From positions 62,001 to 126,000 of the forward strand of contig JAFSRN010000013.1 of NCBI GenBank assembly GCA_017446095.1: a stretch of 64,000 bases of DNA, given 5' to 3'. The notes beneath the pieces are model-generated. The model ran no database searches. It saw nothing but the letters and a program-made list of their open reading frames with translations, and was not told where the DNA came from. This document shows positions 8,553 to 20,500 of this stretch, piece by piece (position 1 is the stretch's first letter; every line of letters begins with the position of its first letter). Origin of the DNA: Eubacterium sp. (GTDB lineage Bacteria; Bacillota; Clostridia; Oscillospirales; Acutalibacteraceae). The position numbers and the translations under genes were made by a program.

Positions 8553-9516
8553 TATTATCGTACTGTCTTTAACGTTTGCGCTTCTGGCGTTTGCACTTGC
8601 GTTTATTGTTATCTCTGCGATTTCGGCAGATAAAATTGCTGCTGAAAAACGTCTTGAAGAGCTTAACAAAAACGAAGGCGACGGTGACGATGTTGCTCTT
8701 GTAAAAAATGAGAGCAAGACGCGAAGAAACAGAAGAGAGCGCCAAAGGCAGCACAGCAGATTTGACGAAAAAGTCGGCAACGCGATTTATAAGCAATTGC
8801 AGTCGGCGGACATCAAAATGCGCCCTGAGGAATTTTTGATTGTATGGTTACTCGTTGCTTTCTTCCCGGGTGCGATTACCGTAGTATTTACGGGCAACGT
8901 TATTCTTACGCTTATCCTCATAGTGGGCGGCGCGGTTGCACCGATTATCTATGTAAAGAGTAAGCAAAAATCGCGTGTAAAGAAGTTTGAAGAACAGCTT
9001 TGTGACGCACTTATGATTTGCTGCTCGTGCCTGCGTTCAGGTCTTAGCTTTAACCAGGCTATGGAAACTATTTCAAAAGATATGGACGCGCCTATTTCTA
9101 CCGAATTTGCAACTGTTGTAAAAGAGGTAAATATGGGTTACTCAATGGATGAAGCGCTTGAGAACCTTGGAACAAGAATCAAGAGCAGATACGTTGACCT
9201 TATGGTTTCCGCTGTACTTGTACAGAGGCAGACCGGTGGTAACCTGTCGCATATTCTTGAAAATATTTCGGACACAATCCGTGAACGTATGAAGCTGAAA
9301 AGACAGCTCAAAACATCCGTATCATCAGGTAAGATGTCAGGTATCATCGTTGGCGCAATGCCTGTAGTTATTCTCGGTATGTTTACGCTTATCAGTTACG
9401 ACTTTGTATCTGTGCTTTACACAGACCCGAAGGGTAACATCCTGCTTGCGATTGCAGCGGGACTTGAGGGTATGGCGTTTGCGTTCATCAAGAAAATCAC
9501 AACGGTTAAAATGTAA
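8533..9516 (+). CDS. tadB: TadB inner-membrane platform protein
   Basis: A 327-residue type II secretion F-domain protein. It has an N-terminal helix (residues ~3-28), a charged linker, two helices around 100-140, the F domain with CSCLRSGLSFNQAM, and C-terminal helices. TadB and TadC form the membrane platform on which TadA acts. The ATG at 8533 lies inside the tadA coding end with GGAG 12 nt upstream, consistent with coupling. Confidence 0.92.
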   Translation: MTGSILSIIVLSLTFALLAFALAFIVISAISADKIAAEKRLEELNKNEGDGDDVALVKNESKTRRNRRERQRQHSRFDEKVGNAIYKQLQSADIKMRPEEFLIVWLLVAFFPGAITVVFTGNVILTLILIVGGAVAPIIYVKSKQKSRVKKFEEQLCDALMICCSCLRSGLSFNQAMETISKDMDAPISTEFATVVKEVNMGYSMDEALENLGTRIKSRYVDLMVSAVLVQRQTGGNLSHILENISDTIRERMKLKRQLKTSVSSGKMSGIIVGAMPVVILGMFTLISYDFVSVLYTDPKGNILLAIAAGLEGMAFAFIKKITTVKM

Positions 9517-9531
9517 GGAGGGGTTAGTTAT

Positions 9532-10491
9532 ATGAAAGTCTGGATTCCCGTACTGGTTATAACATATGCTCTGTTTGCATTTGGACTGGTAATTATTCTT
9601 CTTTCCCGCAGGGGTACGGAAGAGGATAACAACTTCCGCCGTAAGCAGGCACTCGGTAAAGAGACGGTTAAGGCGGACTACAAAAACGTTGACACATCGT
9701 TTTACGACCGTGTTATCAAGCCTATGCTTGACAAAATCAATAACACGGAACGTTATGGCGAAAACGCCACAAAATCAGAAAGACAAAAGAAAAACAGAGA
9801 GCTTCTCGGCGCGAAGCTCCGCAAGGCAGGTCTGCACCTGTCGGCGGCAAACTTTACATTTTTCAAAACGGCATTTACTGCTGTAGTAATTGTCCTGTCC
9901 ATCGGTATCAGTTTAGTATTTTTCCTGTACCAGATGGTTAAACCGGCGCTGTTTATAGTTGTCGGCGGTATAGTGTTTGCTGTAATCGCACCTGATTTGT
10001 ACCTTACGCTTAAGGTTAAAAAGCATCAGGAAGCAATCAAAATGCAGCTTGCAGATACTATCGACCTTATGAGCGTTTGTATGGAAGCGGGTCTTAGCTT
10101 TGATGCTTCGCTTGTAAAAATTGCAGAGCGAATGGAAGGTCCGCTTATCGACGAGCTTATGACTGTATTCAGGCAGGTTCAGCTCGGTAAAAACAGAAAC
10201 GACGCGTTAAAAGGAATTGCAGACGCGTCCGATGTTAACGAGCTCAAGACATTTGTTTCGGCTGTAACGCAGGCTAACCAGCTTGGTATCCCGATTACAA
10301 ACGTACTTGAGGCGCAGGCTGAACAGCTCAGAATGAACAAGAGTGAGGAAATCAAGGAGGTTGCCTCAAAGGTTCCCACAAAGATGACTATCCCCACGGT
10401 AATCTTCATTCTTCCGGCGATTATTCTTATCATTTTAGGTCCCGTAATATTCTCGGTTATCGAGAGTGTAGGTCCTATGTTTGGCGGATAA
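9532..10491 (+). CDS. tadC: TadC inner-membrane platform protein
   Basis: A 319-residue partner of TadB with the same layout: an N-terminal helix, a charged linker, paired helices at ~110-155, an F domain with VCMEAGLSFDASLVKI, and a C-terminal helix pair (TVIFILPAIILIILGPVIF). A strong AAGGAGG ribosome-binding site precedes the ATG at 9532, 15 nt after tadB. Confidence 0.92.
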   Translation: MKVWIPVLVITYALFAFGLVIILLSRRGTEEDNNFRRKQALGKETVKADYKNVDTSFYDRVIKPMLDKINNTERYGENATKSERQKKNRELLGAKLRKAGLHLSAANFTFFKTAFTAVVIVLSIGISLVFFLYQMVKPALFIVVGGIVFAVIAPDLYLTLKVKKHQEAIKMQLADTIDLMSVCMEAGLSFDASLVKIAERMEGPLIDELMTVFRQVQLGKNRNDALKGIADASDVNELKTFVSAVTQANQLGIPITNVLEAQAEQLRMNKSEEIKEVASKVPTKMTIPTVIFILPAIILIILGPVIFSVIESVGPMFGG

Positions 10492-10495
10492 AAAA

Positions 10496-10843
10496 ATGAA
10501 AATACTGAAACTCAAAAAAAATGACGAAATATTAATCAGCGAAGTTGAGGACGCGTCTTCATTCTTCAGAAGGTTCATGGGGCTTATGTACCGCAAGGAA
10601 ATGGCAGACGACCACGGACTTTTGCTGACGCCGTGTAACGAAATACACACCTTCGGTATGCGGTTTGATATTGACACGGTTGCCTTGTCAAAGGATGGGG
10701 AAGTACTTTTTATTGACAAGGCAGTGCCGCCGCGTAAAGCACGCAAAAAGGTTAAAGGCGGCTATCAGATGCTTGAACTCAATTCCGGCATCTGCGACAA
10801 GCTCGGCATTGCAGTCGGCGACGTGCTGACGTTTGTTGAGTAA
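10496..10843 (+). CDS. DUF192-family protein inside the Tad locus
   Basis: A 115-residue protein of the DUF192 family: FMGLMYRKEM, LLLTPCNEIHTFGMRFDIDTV and the closing ELNSGICDKLGIAVGD are the hallmark blocks. Members are small beta-barrel proteins of unknown biochemical role, often exported in diderms; no signal peptide is seen here. It begins 4 nt after the tadC stop. A TTG at 10481 in the same frame, overlapping tadC, is an alternative start that would add five residues. DUF192 genes are known next to Tad loci in some bacteria; here the position suggests a pilus-related or co-regulated function, which is inference. Confidence 0.82.
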   Translation: MKILKLKKNDEILISEVEDASSFFRRFMGLMYRKEMADDHGLLLTPCNEIHTFGMRFDIDTVALSKDGEVLFIDKAVPPRKARKKVKGGYQMLELNSGICDKLGIAVGDVLTFVE

Positions 10844-10865
10844 AAAATTTGAAAGGACAGTCACT

Positions 10866-11525
10866 ATGGCAGACGATGTAATTAAAAGAGAAGACATTAT
10901 CGGTGCAGCTTCAAAGTCCTACGATTTTGATAAGGTTTTGCGCGGATATGATCCAAGGCAGGTAGACGAAGTTATCGCAAATCTGCAAAAAACAAACAAG
11001 AGCGCTACGGAAATTTTTGACCAGCGCATTGTTGACCTTAAGAACAAAAACGAAATGCTCAATTACGAGCTTGATCAGGCTAAGCAGGAAGCGGACAGAA
11101 TGCGCAACCTGTTTAATCAGTGCAAGGAGGAGAGGGACGCCCTTTCCGCAAAACTTGCAAAGGCTGACCGCAAGGTAGTTGTGCCTGCAGATAACACAGA
11201 GGAAGTTAAAGCGCTTGAAGAAAAACTGCAGAAAGCGCTCACAAAAAACAGACTCCTGCAGGACGACAACAGAAAACTTGAGGAACAGAACCGCGATCTT
11301 CAGCGTGACGTTGCACACCTCACCAAGAAGGTTGACAAGAACAGAAACAAAATTAACGACCTTGAGGGTAAGGTTGAATCAGGTATCTCTGATGACGAGA
11401 GCAAAAAGTATTCGGAAATTGCACAGGTTTACGAAAGTGCAATTGACAAGGCGGAAGATTTGATTTACCGTCTGCAGACTGAATTCTCACTTGCGCACTC
11501 TAAAGCAGAGGATATTAAGAAGTAA
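10866..11525 (+). CDS. DivIVA-like coiled-coil protein linked to the pilus locus
   Basis: A 219-residue protein. Residues ~15-45 (AASKSYDFDKVLRGYDPRQV) match the N-terminal membrane-curvature-binding segment of DivIVA/GpsB, including the FRGYD-like turn. Residues ~35-150 and ~155-215 are strongly heptad-patterned coiled coil (EEKLQKALTKNRLLQDDN), with a short Pro-containing break near residue 105. DivIVA proteins gather at poles and septa and recruit partners. The ATG at 10866 is chosen over an in-frame TTG at 10833 because AAAGGA precedes it. Lying between the pilus platform genes and the giant TadG-like gene, it is a natural candidate for placing the pilus at a pole. The family call rests on a short motif plus coiled coil. 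Confidence 0.72.
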   Translation: MADDVIKREDIIGAASKSYDFDKVLRGYDPRQVDEVIANLQKTNKSATEIFDQRIVDLKNKNEMLNYELDQAKQEADRMRNLFNQCKEERDALSAKLAKADRKVVVPADNTEEVKALEEKLQKALTKNRLLQDDNRKLEEQNRDLQRDVAHLTKKVDKNRNKINDLEGKVESGISDDESKKYSEIAQVYESAIDKAEDLIYRLQTEFSLAHSKAEDIKK

Positions 11526-11528
11526 CAT

Positions 11529-11558
11529 ATATTAATAGTATTAATATATAATATTAAT
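11529..11558. promoter_or_regulatory. Two overlapping AT-only palindromes before the giant gene
   Basis: ATATTAATA-G-TATTAATAT (11529-11547) is a perfect 9+1+9 palindrome. Its right half overlaps a second perfect palindrome, ATTAATAT-ATA-ATATTAAT (11540-11558). A TATAAT lies inside (11547-11552) but no convincing -35 box was found. It could be an operator, an AT-rich promoter upstream element or an RNA hairpin. Confidence 0.4.
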
Positions 11559-11579
11559 TAGCACAAGGGGGCGTTAGCC

Positions 11580-14500
11580 TTGAAAAAGTTGAGAAAATGT
11601 ATGAAGGAGAGCGGCGCAATCGCAGTAATGACGGCAGTTATGCTGACCGTCTTGCTTGGCTTTACTGCACTTAGCATAGACATCGGTTTGCACCACTATC
11701 TGGGCGCAAAGCTGCAAAATGCGGCAGACGCAGCGGCTACTGCAGTCGGACAGAAAATTGAGTCCGATGAAGGTAGTCTTGATAAGTGCGCCTATGAGTA
11801 TCTTGCTAAAAACGGATATGACTACAAAGGCAAGTACAAGGACAAGATCACGGCGGATGTTAAGATTAAAGGCGTTGTTAACGGCGCGTTTTATGAATCC
11901 ACCAGTGAGTCCGATGACTATCTTGACTATACCCTTGTTAAGGTTACGGTCGACGTTGATGACAGTACCCTTTTTGCAAACGCACTCGGCATCAGTTCCC
12001 TTCATTTAAGGAAGGTATCTTACGTTATAGTTAAGCCAAATTATGACGGTATGCCGGAGGCACTTAAATACAGTATCTTTGCAGGCGCTGAAATGGGCGA
12101 CAAAGACTCAAGCGCCGACGAGAATAACGTATATATCGACGCACAAAACCCCGCAATGGATATTCAGGGCAGTACCGGCGCAGGTTCGGGGGAAACTGCT
12201 TTATCGTCTGTTGTTGCCGTTGCAGAAAACACAATTAACGGCGTAAATGACTTTGTTCAGAACTTAAAAGGCTGGATGAATGATACATTCGGCACAAGCT
12301 TTTCACAGGATTATAACAAACTCGTAAACATCAACCTTTCAGAAGCGATAATGAATAACGACGCGCACTCAAACGCGAATATTCTTATCGGTGTTCAGGC
12401 GCTCAACGCAGCGCGTTCAAAAGATAACGACTATGACGGCACTTCGGTAGAAGCGGCGAAAACCGACCCCGATTATAACTACGTTCAGAATACGGACGAC
12501 AGGTATAACGGACTTACGGACGCCGACGATTACGGCATGGTTCACTTCTCCGCAGTTGATACTATCGACTTCGGTTATTCCCGCTATGCTCAGCAAAGGG
12601 CAAACGCTGCAACCCAGGCAGCGCAGGCAAATAATATTTTTGACAAAGCGGGCAACGCAATTAACTGGGCTCTCTACAATTATCTTGATAATCAACCTGA
12701 ACAGACCCGTGTTTACGTTCAAAACCAGCAGAAAACGCAGGTTGTTCAGCACGTAATTAATATTCTTAATGAAATTGATTTAGATTCCTGCACATCTTCG
12801 GGCTCTAACGCGCTTTGCTCAAGTGCGCTGGACGACAATCTCGGTAAATTTGAAATTGCTGCAAAGCGCTATTTCAAAGAGAATAATGCCGTTTCCGAAA
12901 CTATTCAGAGCAAGGTTCTTGCGCAGGAACTCAACCTTACATTTGACAGCACAAACAAAACGCTTACTCTTGCTTCACAGGAATCCATCGTTTACAGAGT
13001 TAACCAGAAAGTATCTGCGCAGTACCTTGACGCGTACTCGTCGCTTGAGGTTGAAGGTAACGATGCAGAGGAAGTGAGAAAAGGCAGATTTGACATGCTC
13101 GTTGAAGAGCTTGGCTCAAATCACGACCAAGAGTATAAAACCGACCAGCAGTCGTCAAGCGGCTTTGTATTCCAGGGCACAGCGGATAAAGACGGCGGCT
13201 CAATCGGCGATAACCAGACTGAAAATATTACACTTCAGCGTTACGAAAAGGATAACCAGAACGTTCCGAAAGGAACCGAAGGCGCAACCCTTAAATACAC
13301 CTACAGCCTGCACGTAACAGGTAATAAGGTTAACAGAAATACGGATAACGTTAACAACGCGTCCTACCAGGGTTCTTCTACCGAAGCGGAGAGAACAAGG
13401 ACGAATATCGGCGCGAAGTACGCTATTGTAAGAACGTTTAAGGAAAAGAGCGATTACATTGATATGCCTAACCTTGCACCGTTCTTTACGCGTCAGATTA
13501 ATAAGTCAATCCGTTCGGCAACCAAAAAGCGCGGCCAGTTTACCGACGGTAAAACCAAGGGCTCGCGTAACGTTCAGGTTGCAGTTCAGCAGGCGAAGAG
13601 CGACCTTGAGGAGATTACAGACGAGGTTGAGTATACCGACAGCACGTATTCGGATTCCACCAAGTATACTAACGAGTATTCAAGGAACCTTCTGTTCCAG
13701 GACTTCAAGACCAATAAGAGCGACGGTTTAACTACTCTTACCACAAACGAGCAGACGCTCGGCGGCGTAAGTATGTCTAACCATTCGTATAAGGGCTTTG
13801 AGCTTTACAACAGCGAGGGCAACCTTAAGACTGCGCTTGAGTTTGTTAACGAGTACGATACTCATAATAAGAACAACAATTGGTTCGGTCACAACAAGGT
13901 TAACTATCTTGCAACTCATCAGAAGTTCCAGAACAAGGACGGCACACAGGAAATGAACGCCGTTCAGACCAAGAAGAACGAAATTAAGACTGAATACGCT
14001 GACGACGGTGATGAAAACAACAAGTCCTACAAAGAGGAAAAGAAGAGAGTTAACAACGAAATTTCCCTTGTAGATAAATACGCAATCGAAGATATTACAG
14101 GCGAGGGCGGCGCAGTTTCCGTAAGTGAAAAGGTACTTGCAACACCTACAAGTCCGCTTGCAACTATCAACGATACAAACGGCATCTTCTTCAAGAGCAC
14201 GCAAAGCAAGCTCTTCGGCACAGCGAATACGTTTGAAACCGAGCTTAACAGCAATCAGGTAACCGACGCACAGCTTCCTACCGCAGTTCAGGACAGCGAG
14301 GTTGCGCTTCCGAGCGTTAGCTCAATGTATTCGGAAACTTCAATCACTGCACCTACAAGTGCATCTGCATTCAGCTATGGCGGTGCAAGCAGCCTGTCAA
14401 TCCCAGGCGCACCAAGCAGCCCGAATGTTGCGAAAATTAAGTCCGATAGTGAACTTGGTAACTTTAGTGTATCTCCATGGGATATTAACCTTACCGGTAA

Positions 14501-17500
14501 GGTTGGTAAGCATGGTGAATGGTATTATGAGTTATATAACAATTGCTATTTCAATTATATTGATAACCCATATGATGAGCACTATATTGTGTTCGTTAAA
14601 AACAGGGACTATCTAAGCATTATTGTTCCCGAAAATGGCAGGTCTTATGTTAGAGGACGTATTGTTATTAACGGAAGAAGTACTACCGCTGTAACCGGCG
14701 GCAGAAGCCTTAATATCAAAAAAGGCGCTACATTATATACGCAGGGTGACATCACAGTTGATTCGGGTAATAACGATACAAATATCAACTTTGGTGATTC
14801 AAACGGTGGTGCAAATCTCTACACAGACGGCAATGTTTATATCGGCAACAATTCTAATACAACAGAAACGTTGCATACCAATTCCAAGGTTGAAGTTAAA
14901 GGTAAGTTTGAAGTTAACGATAAGCTTACTATGAATTCCGGTGTAAAATTTAAGACCAATAACAATCTTTACAGCGGTTCTACATTCGTATCAAACGGTG
15001 CCGAAATTCGTGTAGGCACCAAAATGGAATCAAATGGCACTGCGAGCTTTAACAGCAGTTCCAATGCAAAAATAGTTGATTATCTCACAACAAACGGAAA
15101 ATTAACGTTTGATAATTCTGACGTACATGTTGGTGACTATGTATATGCTAACGGTGACGTTGAAGTTAATAACGCATCATTAGTGACGATCAGTGGCGAA
15201 GAAAAGACCACTCAGTCAATTGACGATACTAATTATAATCTTGGACTTCGCACCAACGGCAATATTACAGTTCAGGGCGGCTCAACGCTTAAGGTTAACG
15301 GTGATGTTGGTTCTACAGCCGGCAGCAAGAATGTTACTGTTGATACTAACTCAACAATGTGGGTTAATGGTACACTTAAAGTAAGGCAACATCTTACTGT
15401 TAATTCAGGCGCAGTTCTTTATGTATCGGGCGATATTATTACTTATAATGATATCACAAATAACGGTACTATTGTTTGCGGCGGCACGGTTACAACACGT
15501 TCCGGCTCAATTACAAATAACGGCACTATTAACACATTCAAAATGAGCAGTGCAAGCAAGATTACTAACAACGGCACTCTTACTGCAAGCACAGTTAACG
15601 GTGTTGCAGGTAATGTTTCTGCAGGTGGCGATATCGAGATTAACAGCGGTTCTACCACAACGGTTAACGGTAATCTTACTTCGTCTAAAGCTATTATTAA
15701 TGACAGTACCATTAACTGCGTTGGTACCGTACAGACAGGTGACGGCGACTTAACAAACAAAACAGGTCGCACAATCAGGGCTGGTGCTGTAAGCGTTCTC
15801 GGTACAAGTTCACAAGACCGTTGGGTATATAACTACGGTACAATAGAAACAGTAGGCAACTTCTACGTTAACGGTCAGTTGAGAAACAACCTGGCTTGGA
15901 ATTCTGTAGAAGCAAACGGCACAAAATACGATATACCTACCATGGTTAAAGTCGGCGGTAGCCTTACTACTGACGACAAGGTTATTAACAACCCCGGTAC
16001 TTCGTATACCAGCGGTGCAAACAATAACCCCGACGCAGTTATCCGTGTTAACGGTAATATGAGCGTTAACGGGGATATTCAGAACAACTATTCAAACAAC
16101 CCAAGCGGCGCAAGGGCGTTCATCGTTGTAGGCGGCAGACTTACAGGCTCAACGCTCAAAAACTTAGAAAAATCGTTTGTTTATTCAAACGGCGAGATTG
16201 CACCTTCGTCAATAGAAAACAGCAACAACTCGCAGATTCGTACAGCTGCTAACATCAATACCGGCGATATCACAAACAGCTCGGGCGGTTACATTTATGC
16301 AAGCACCGGCATCAAGGGCGCCACAATCAAGAACTATGCCGCACAGATGTATACGGGCGGCAACCTTGAAGCAACAGGTAACTTCAGTTCAGAGGGCGCA
16401 GTAAGGGCATCCGGCAACTTCATTTTTGCAGGCACTGCAACCACTACAAACGCTATCTTTACCTGCGGCGGCGCGGTACAGGGCACAGGCTCAATCACCT
16501 GTATTAACCTTGTTGCAAGGTCGGGCATCACAGCTAATTCGCTCACCTTTACCGGCAATGTCAAAACTGACGGCACCGTAACGCTTACAGGCGACCTGTC
16601 AATAGGTTCAACATCTAACTTTACTGTTGCAAACGGTAATCTGACAGCTGCTTCAATTACAAATAACAACAGCCTTATTGTTAACGGTAACATCACGGCA
16701 ACAGGTACTTTAACCAATATGAAAGACCTGTTCTGCTTCGGCAACCTTATTGCAAGAGGCGGTCTGATTAACGGCACAACAAGCTACAGGAACGTATGCA
16801 TTAAGTGTAAGGGCACCGTCACAGTCGGCAATAACAACGACGCTTACCTTGAAAACTACGGCAAGATGTACGTTGGCAGAGTTACAAACAGCACTAACCC
16901 GTCAACTGTTGTATTAACAGTTAACGGCGCAACCATTAACAATGTTGACGGCAATGACAGACGCCGTTCAATCCGCAACTTCGGCGACATCCTTACTGCA
17001 GGTTCAGTAAGTGCAAAATCTGTACTTTATTCGTACGGCGGCAACATCTACGTTTACGGCAACATTATAACCTGTAACGACGGTGTCAGCACGCAAAACG
17101 GTAACAACCTGCTTGAAGTTAAGGGCAGCACCAGAATTTTTGTACACGGCTGCGTTAAATCGAACGACTCCGGCGCAAAGCGCATCTGGATGTACAATGC
17201 AACAGGTAACGACGACGACTCGTCGCCGAACACCGTGCTGAGCATTTTCGGCAACGGTAAGGGCAACAACGACTGCTTTGGCAACACGCTTGAAGCATTT
17301 TGCAACAAGCAGCAAGGCTCAACAATATATCTTAATTCAGACCTTTATCTCAGCGGCACAGGCTCGGCTGACGACTCGTGCCTGTACAATGCCGGCAGGC
17401 TCTACGTAAACGGCGAAATTGACTGCCCGAATATGAAGAGCGCTTGGCTTGTAGGTTCCTACGATTACGGCAGGACACTTGCACAGGATTACGTTGAAGG

Positions 17501-20500
17501 CACTTACGAAAACACAACGCCTAAGTACAGCGGTCTTACTTACTGCAAGGGCTGCTTTGACGCACCTAACGCGGTTATCAACGTTGGCGGCAAGCACTTT
17601 GTATTTGTTGAAGACGCACTGACCGAAAACTTTGACGGCCATGGAACACTTAACAAGAACATCAATGTTAAGCAGGTTGTAATGTGGGGCGAATCAATGT
17701 TCTACGCACCTAACCAGGCAGACATTGCGGACACAATTGATGTTTCCGGTACGGCTATCTTTAACGTACAGAATCAGGTTAACGCTTCCGGTACAAATAT
17801 TGAGGACGGCAGCGGCGGACAGGTAGTTGCACCTGTTGAGGTTGACATTGTTGAAGGCCAGGCAGCAAATCTGACCGGACTTTCAAACGTTGTATTTAAC
17901 AGAGATATTACAACCTCGAGCCTTCGCGGTACGCGTGTTGAAATTAAGATTGTCGGCGACCTTGTGGTTAACGGCGCTATCACGCTTACAAGATCAAGAC
18001 TTATTGTAACGGGCGTTATCAGATGCCAGTCGATGACTCTTAACGCGTCCAAGGTTAACTGCGGCAGCACGCTTACTGTTGCAAACGGCAGCACAGGCGG
18101 CGCCCTGACCATGACAAACGGCTCGAGAATGAACGTTGAAGGCAACCTTGTAAACGTTGGCGCCATCAGCGAAGATAATTCGGGTATGTTTGTACAGGGC
18201 GAAATCAGCACAGCCGACTCAATTACTCTTACAAACGGTTCAGGTCTTATCACGCGTAACAGTGTAAAGGACAGCAACAACCATCCTGTTGAGGGTAACC
18301 ACAACAACAACATTAACCTTGGTGGGGCTACTACTCTTTCCGGCGGCTCAAAGCTGTTTGTAGACGGTAAGCTCAACACCTCGGCAATCACGGTTAACGG
18401 CGCGTCAACGCTGTATGCTTACACCGGTGCGTACTTCACAACCACGCCGGCAAATATCAGCATCGACCTTGACGACCACCGCGATAATAACAGTAAGGTA
18501 TTCCTCGGCGAAGCTAATACGCGCGATGATATCAAGTATAATCTCTACATTAACGGTACGCTTTACCTGCCTAACAAGGATTACGGTAAGAACAGCGACA
18601 AGCTGACTACTGTGGATATCCGCAACTACGGTATGGTAATCTGTAACGGTAACATCACTACCGACTGGATTCAGGTTGGCGCTGATTCTACGGCAAGCGG
18701 CAAAGCGTTGCTGTTTGTTGCAGGTCGCACCACGCTTAAGAACAGCTGCTCGTACACGAGCTACGGCAGACTGTGGGCTTACGGCGGCACAGACCTCGGT
18801 GCTGCAAGAACCGGCGGTAAGAACGACCCGAACTTCCCGCTTAAAGACGGCGGCGAAATCTACATGGGCGAGATTTACTATAACGGTACAAAGACCGGTA
18901 CATGGAATTACGGCTATTACGAGGGACACGGTGATGTTTATATCGACGGTAACCTCAATGTAACAAATTATTCCGATAACAGCGACAACAAGGTTGGTAA
19001 CCGCGGTACAGCTATGTATATTAAGAGCGGTATGACCTATGTTAGCGGTAATGTAACGCTTTGCAACGACAATGCATTCCGTTCTATGGAAGGTGCAGGT
19101 TTAGTTTGTCAGAAAGACTTTAAGGTTGGCTGTACAATCTGGAACTTTGGTAAGCTGCACATTTACGGCGGCTTCACCATGGATAACAGTGCGGAATATA
19201 TTACTGATAACAAAGACACAAAGTCAAAGCCTTATGAAGGCTGGTCGTTTAGAAACGGTTGGGAAGAAGGCAGAACGGACGCTTCATTTATCGCATATAA
19301 CTACGGTAACAAGGGCGGACTGTGTACATTCAAGGGCTACTTCAAGAATGCCGGCAGCTTCCAGATGAACTACGGCTTGAGCGTTGAAGGCTATACGTCT
19401 CAAACAGGAATGTACGGCGACTATGCATTTGTCGGCTATGCAGGCTCAGACACGCAATTCTCGGGTGAGTTCCGTTGTAACGGTAACCGCTTCTTCAACA
19501 AGTGGAACACATCCTACGGCTGCGACGGCAGATTGACATATTCAGAAATAGCGTTTAACTGCGGTCAGATGTATGTTGGCGGAGACCTTATTAACGGCGG
19601 TTTGGATAATAATAATTATCAGGATTTCTCTATCCGTAAAGGTAGCGACGCACGTGATAATGGTGTTGGATGGCTTAACATTAACGGTTCGGATTCACGT
19701 TCATTCGCATTTATGAATGGTGGTTACAAAGTTAACGGCGACACCTCCAGCAATAACGGTGAAGGTCATATCTTTAAGAATGCGTTACTCTTTGTCGGCG
19801 GTAATTTGCAGCTTGGTGACTATGAGTCGCAAAAGAAAGCGGGTACTTTGCTGAACGAAGGTACAATCTATACTCGTGGTAACTGTAAGGTTTATTCTTA
19901 CGGTGGTGGCGAAACCTTTGATAGTGGTCCTGCATTCTATATGACCGCAATTATGGCAACAGAAAATTCTAACACCTTTATCGGTGGCGAATGCTATAGC
20001 GGTGCCGCTCTGGCGACAGGAAAGAACAGTATCTTTATTTGCGACGGCGACCTGCGAGCAAAACGACCGCTCAAAGTAAATATGTGGTTTAGGTATTATC
20101 ATGCAGGCGGTACAGCAGGTAACGTATTGTCTTACTTTGAAGATGAACAGTACAAGGGTAAAGGCTGGCTCGGCTCAAATGACGACGGTTACAGAGCATG
20201 CTATATGCGTGTAGGCGGAAGTGTTTATGCAAACATTGAAGGTCGTGACCTTGAAAACTCGGCTGTTACAAACTTCCTTGGTGACCTTGTACCTTACGAC
20301 CACTCGCGTGATATCGATATTCAGTCTAACGCAAATATTATTATTGGCGGCGGCTTCTACTGCCCGCAGAAGCTCTACTTAAAGCAGAATGTTAAAATGA
20401 TTCTGTGCGGTCAGGGCAACGGTATCTATGATAATAACGGCAACCTTAACTGGAAGGCACGCGGTCTTGACGAGCTTTCAGACCAGAAGAATAATCCGCT

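Noticed and set aside
17774..18929. Long antisense open frames inside the giant gene
   Set aside because: They mirror the biased codons of the sense strand and lack start signals or domains.
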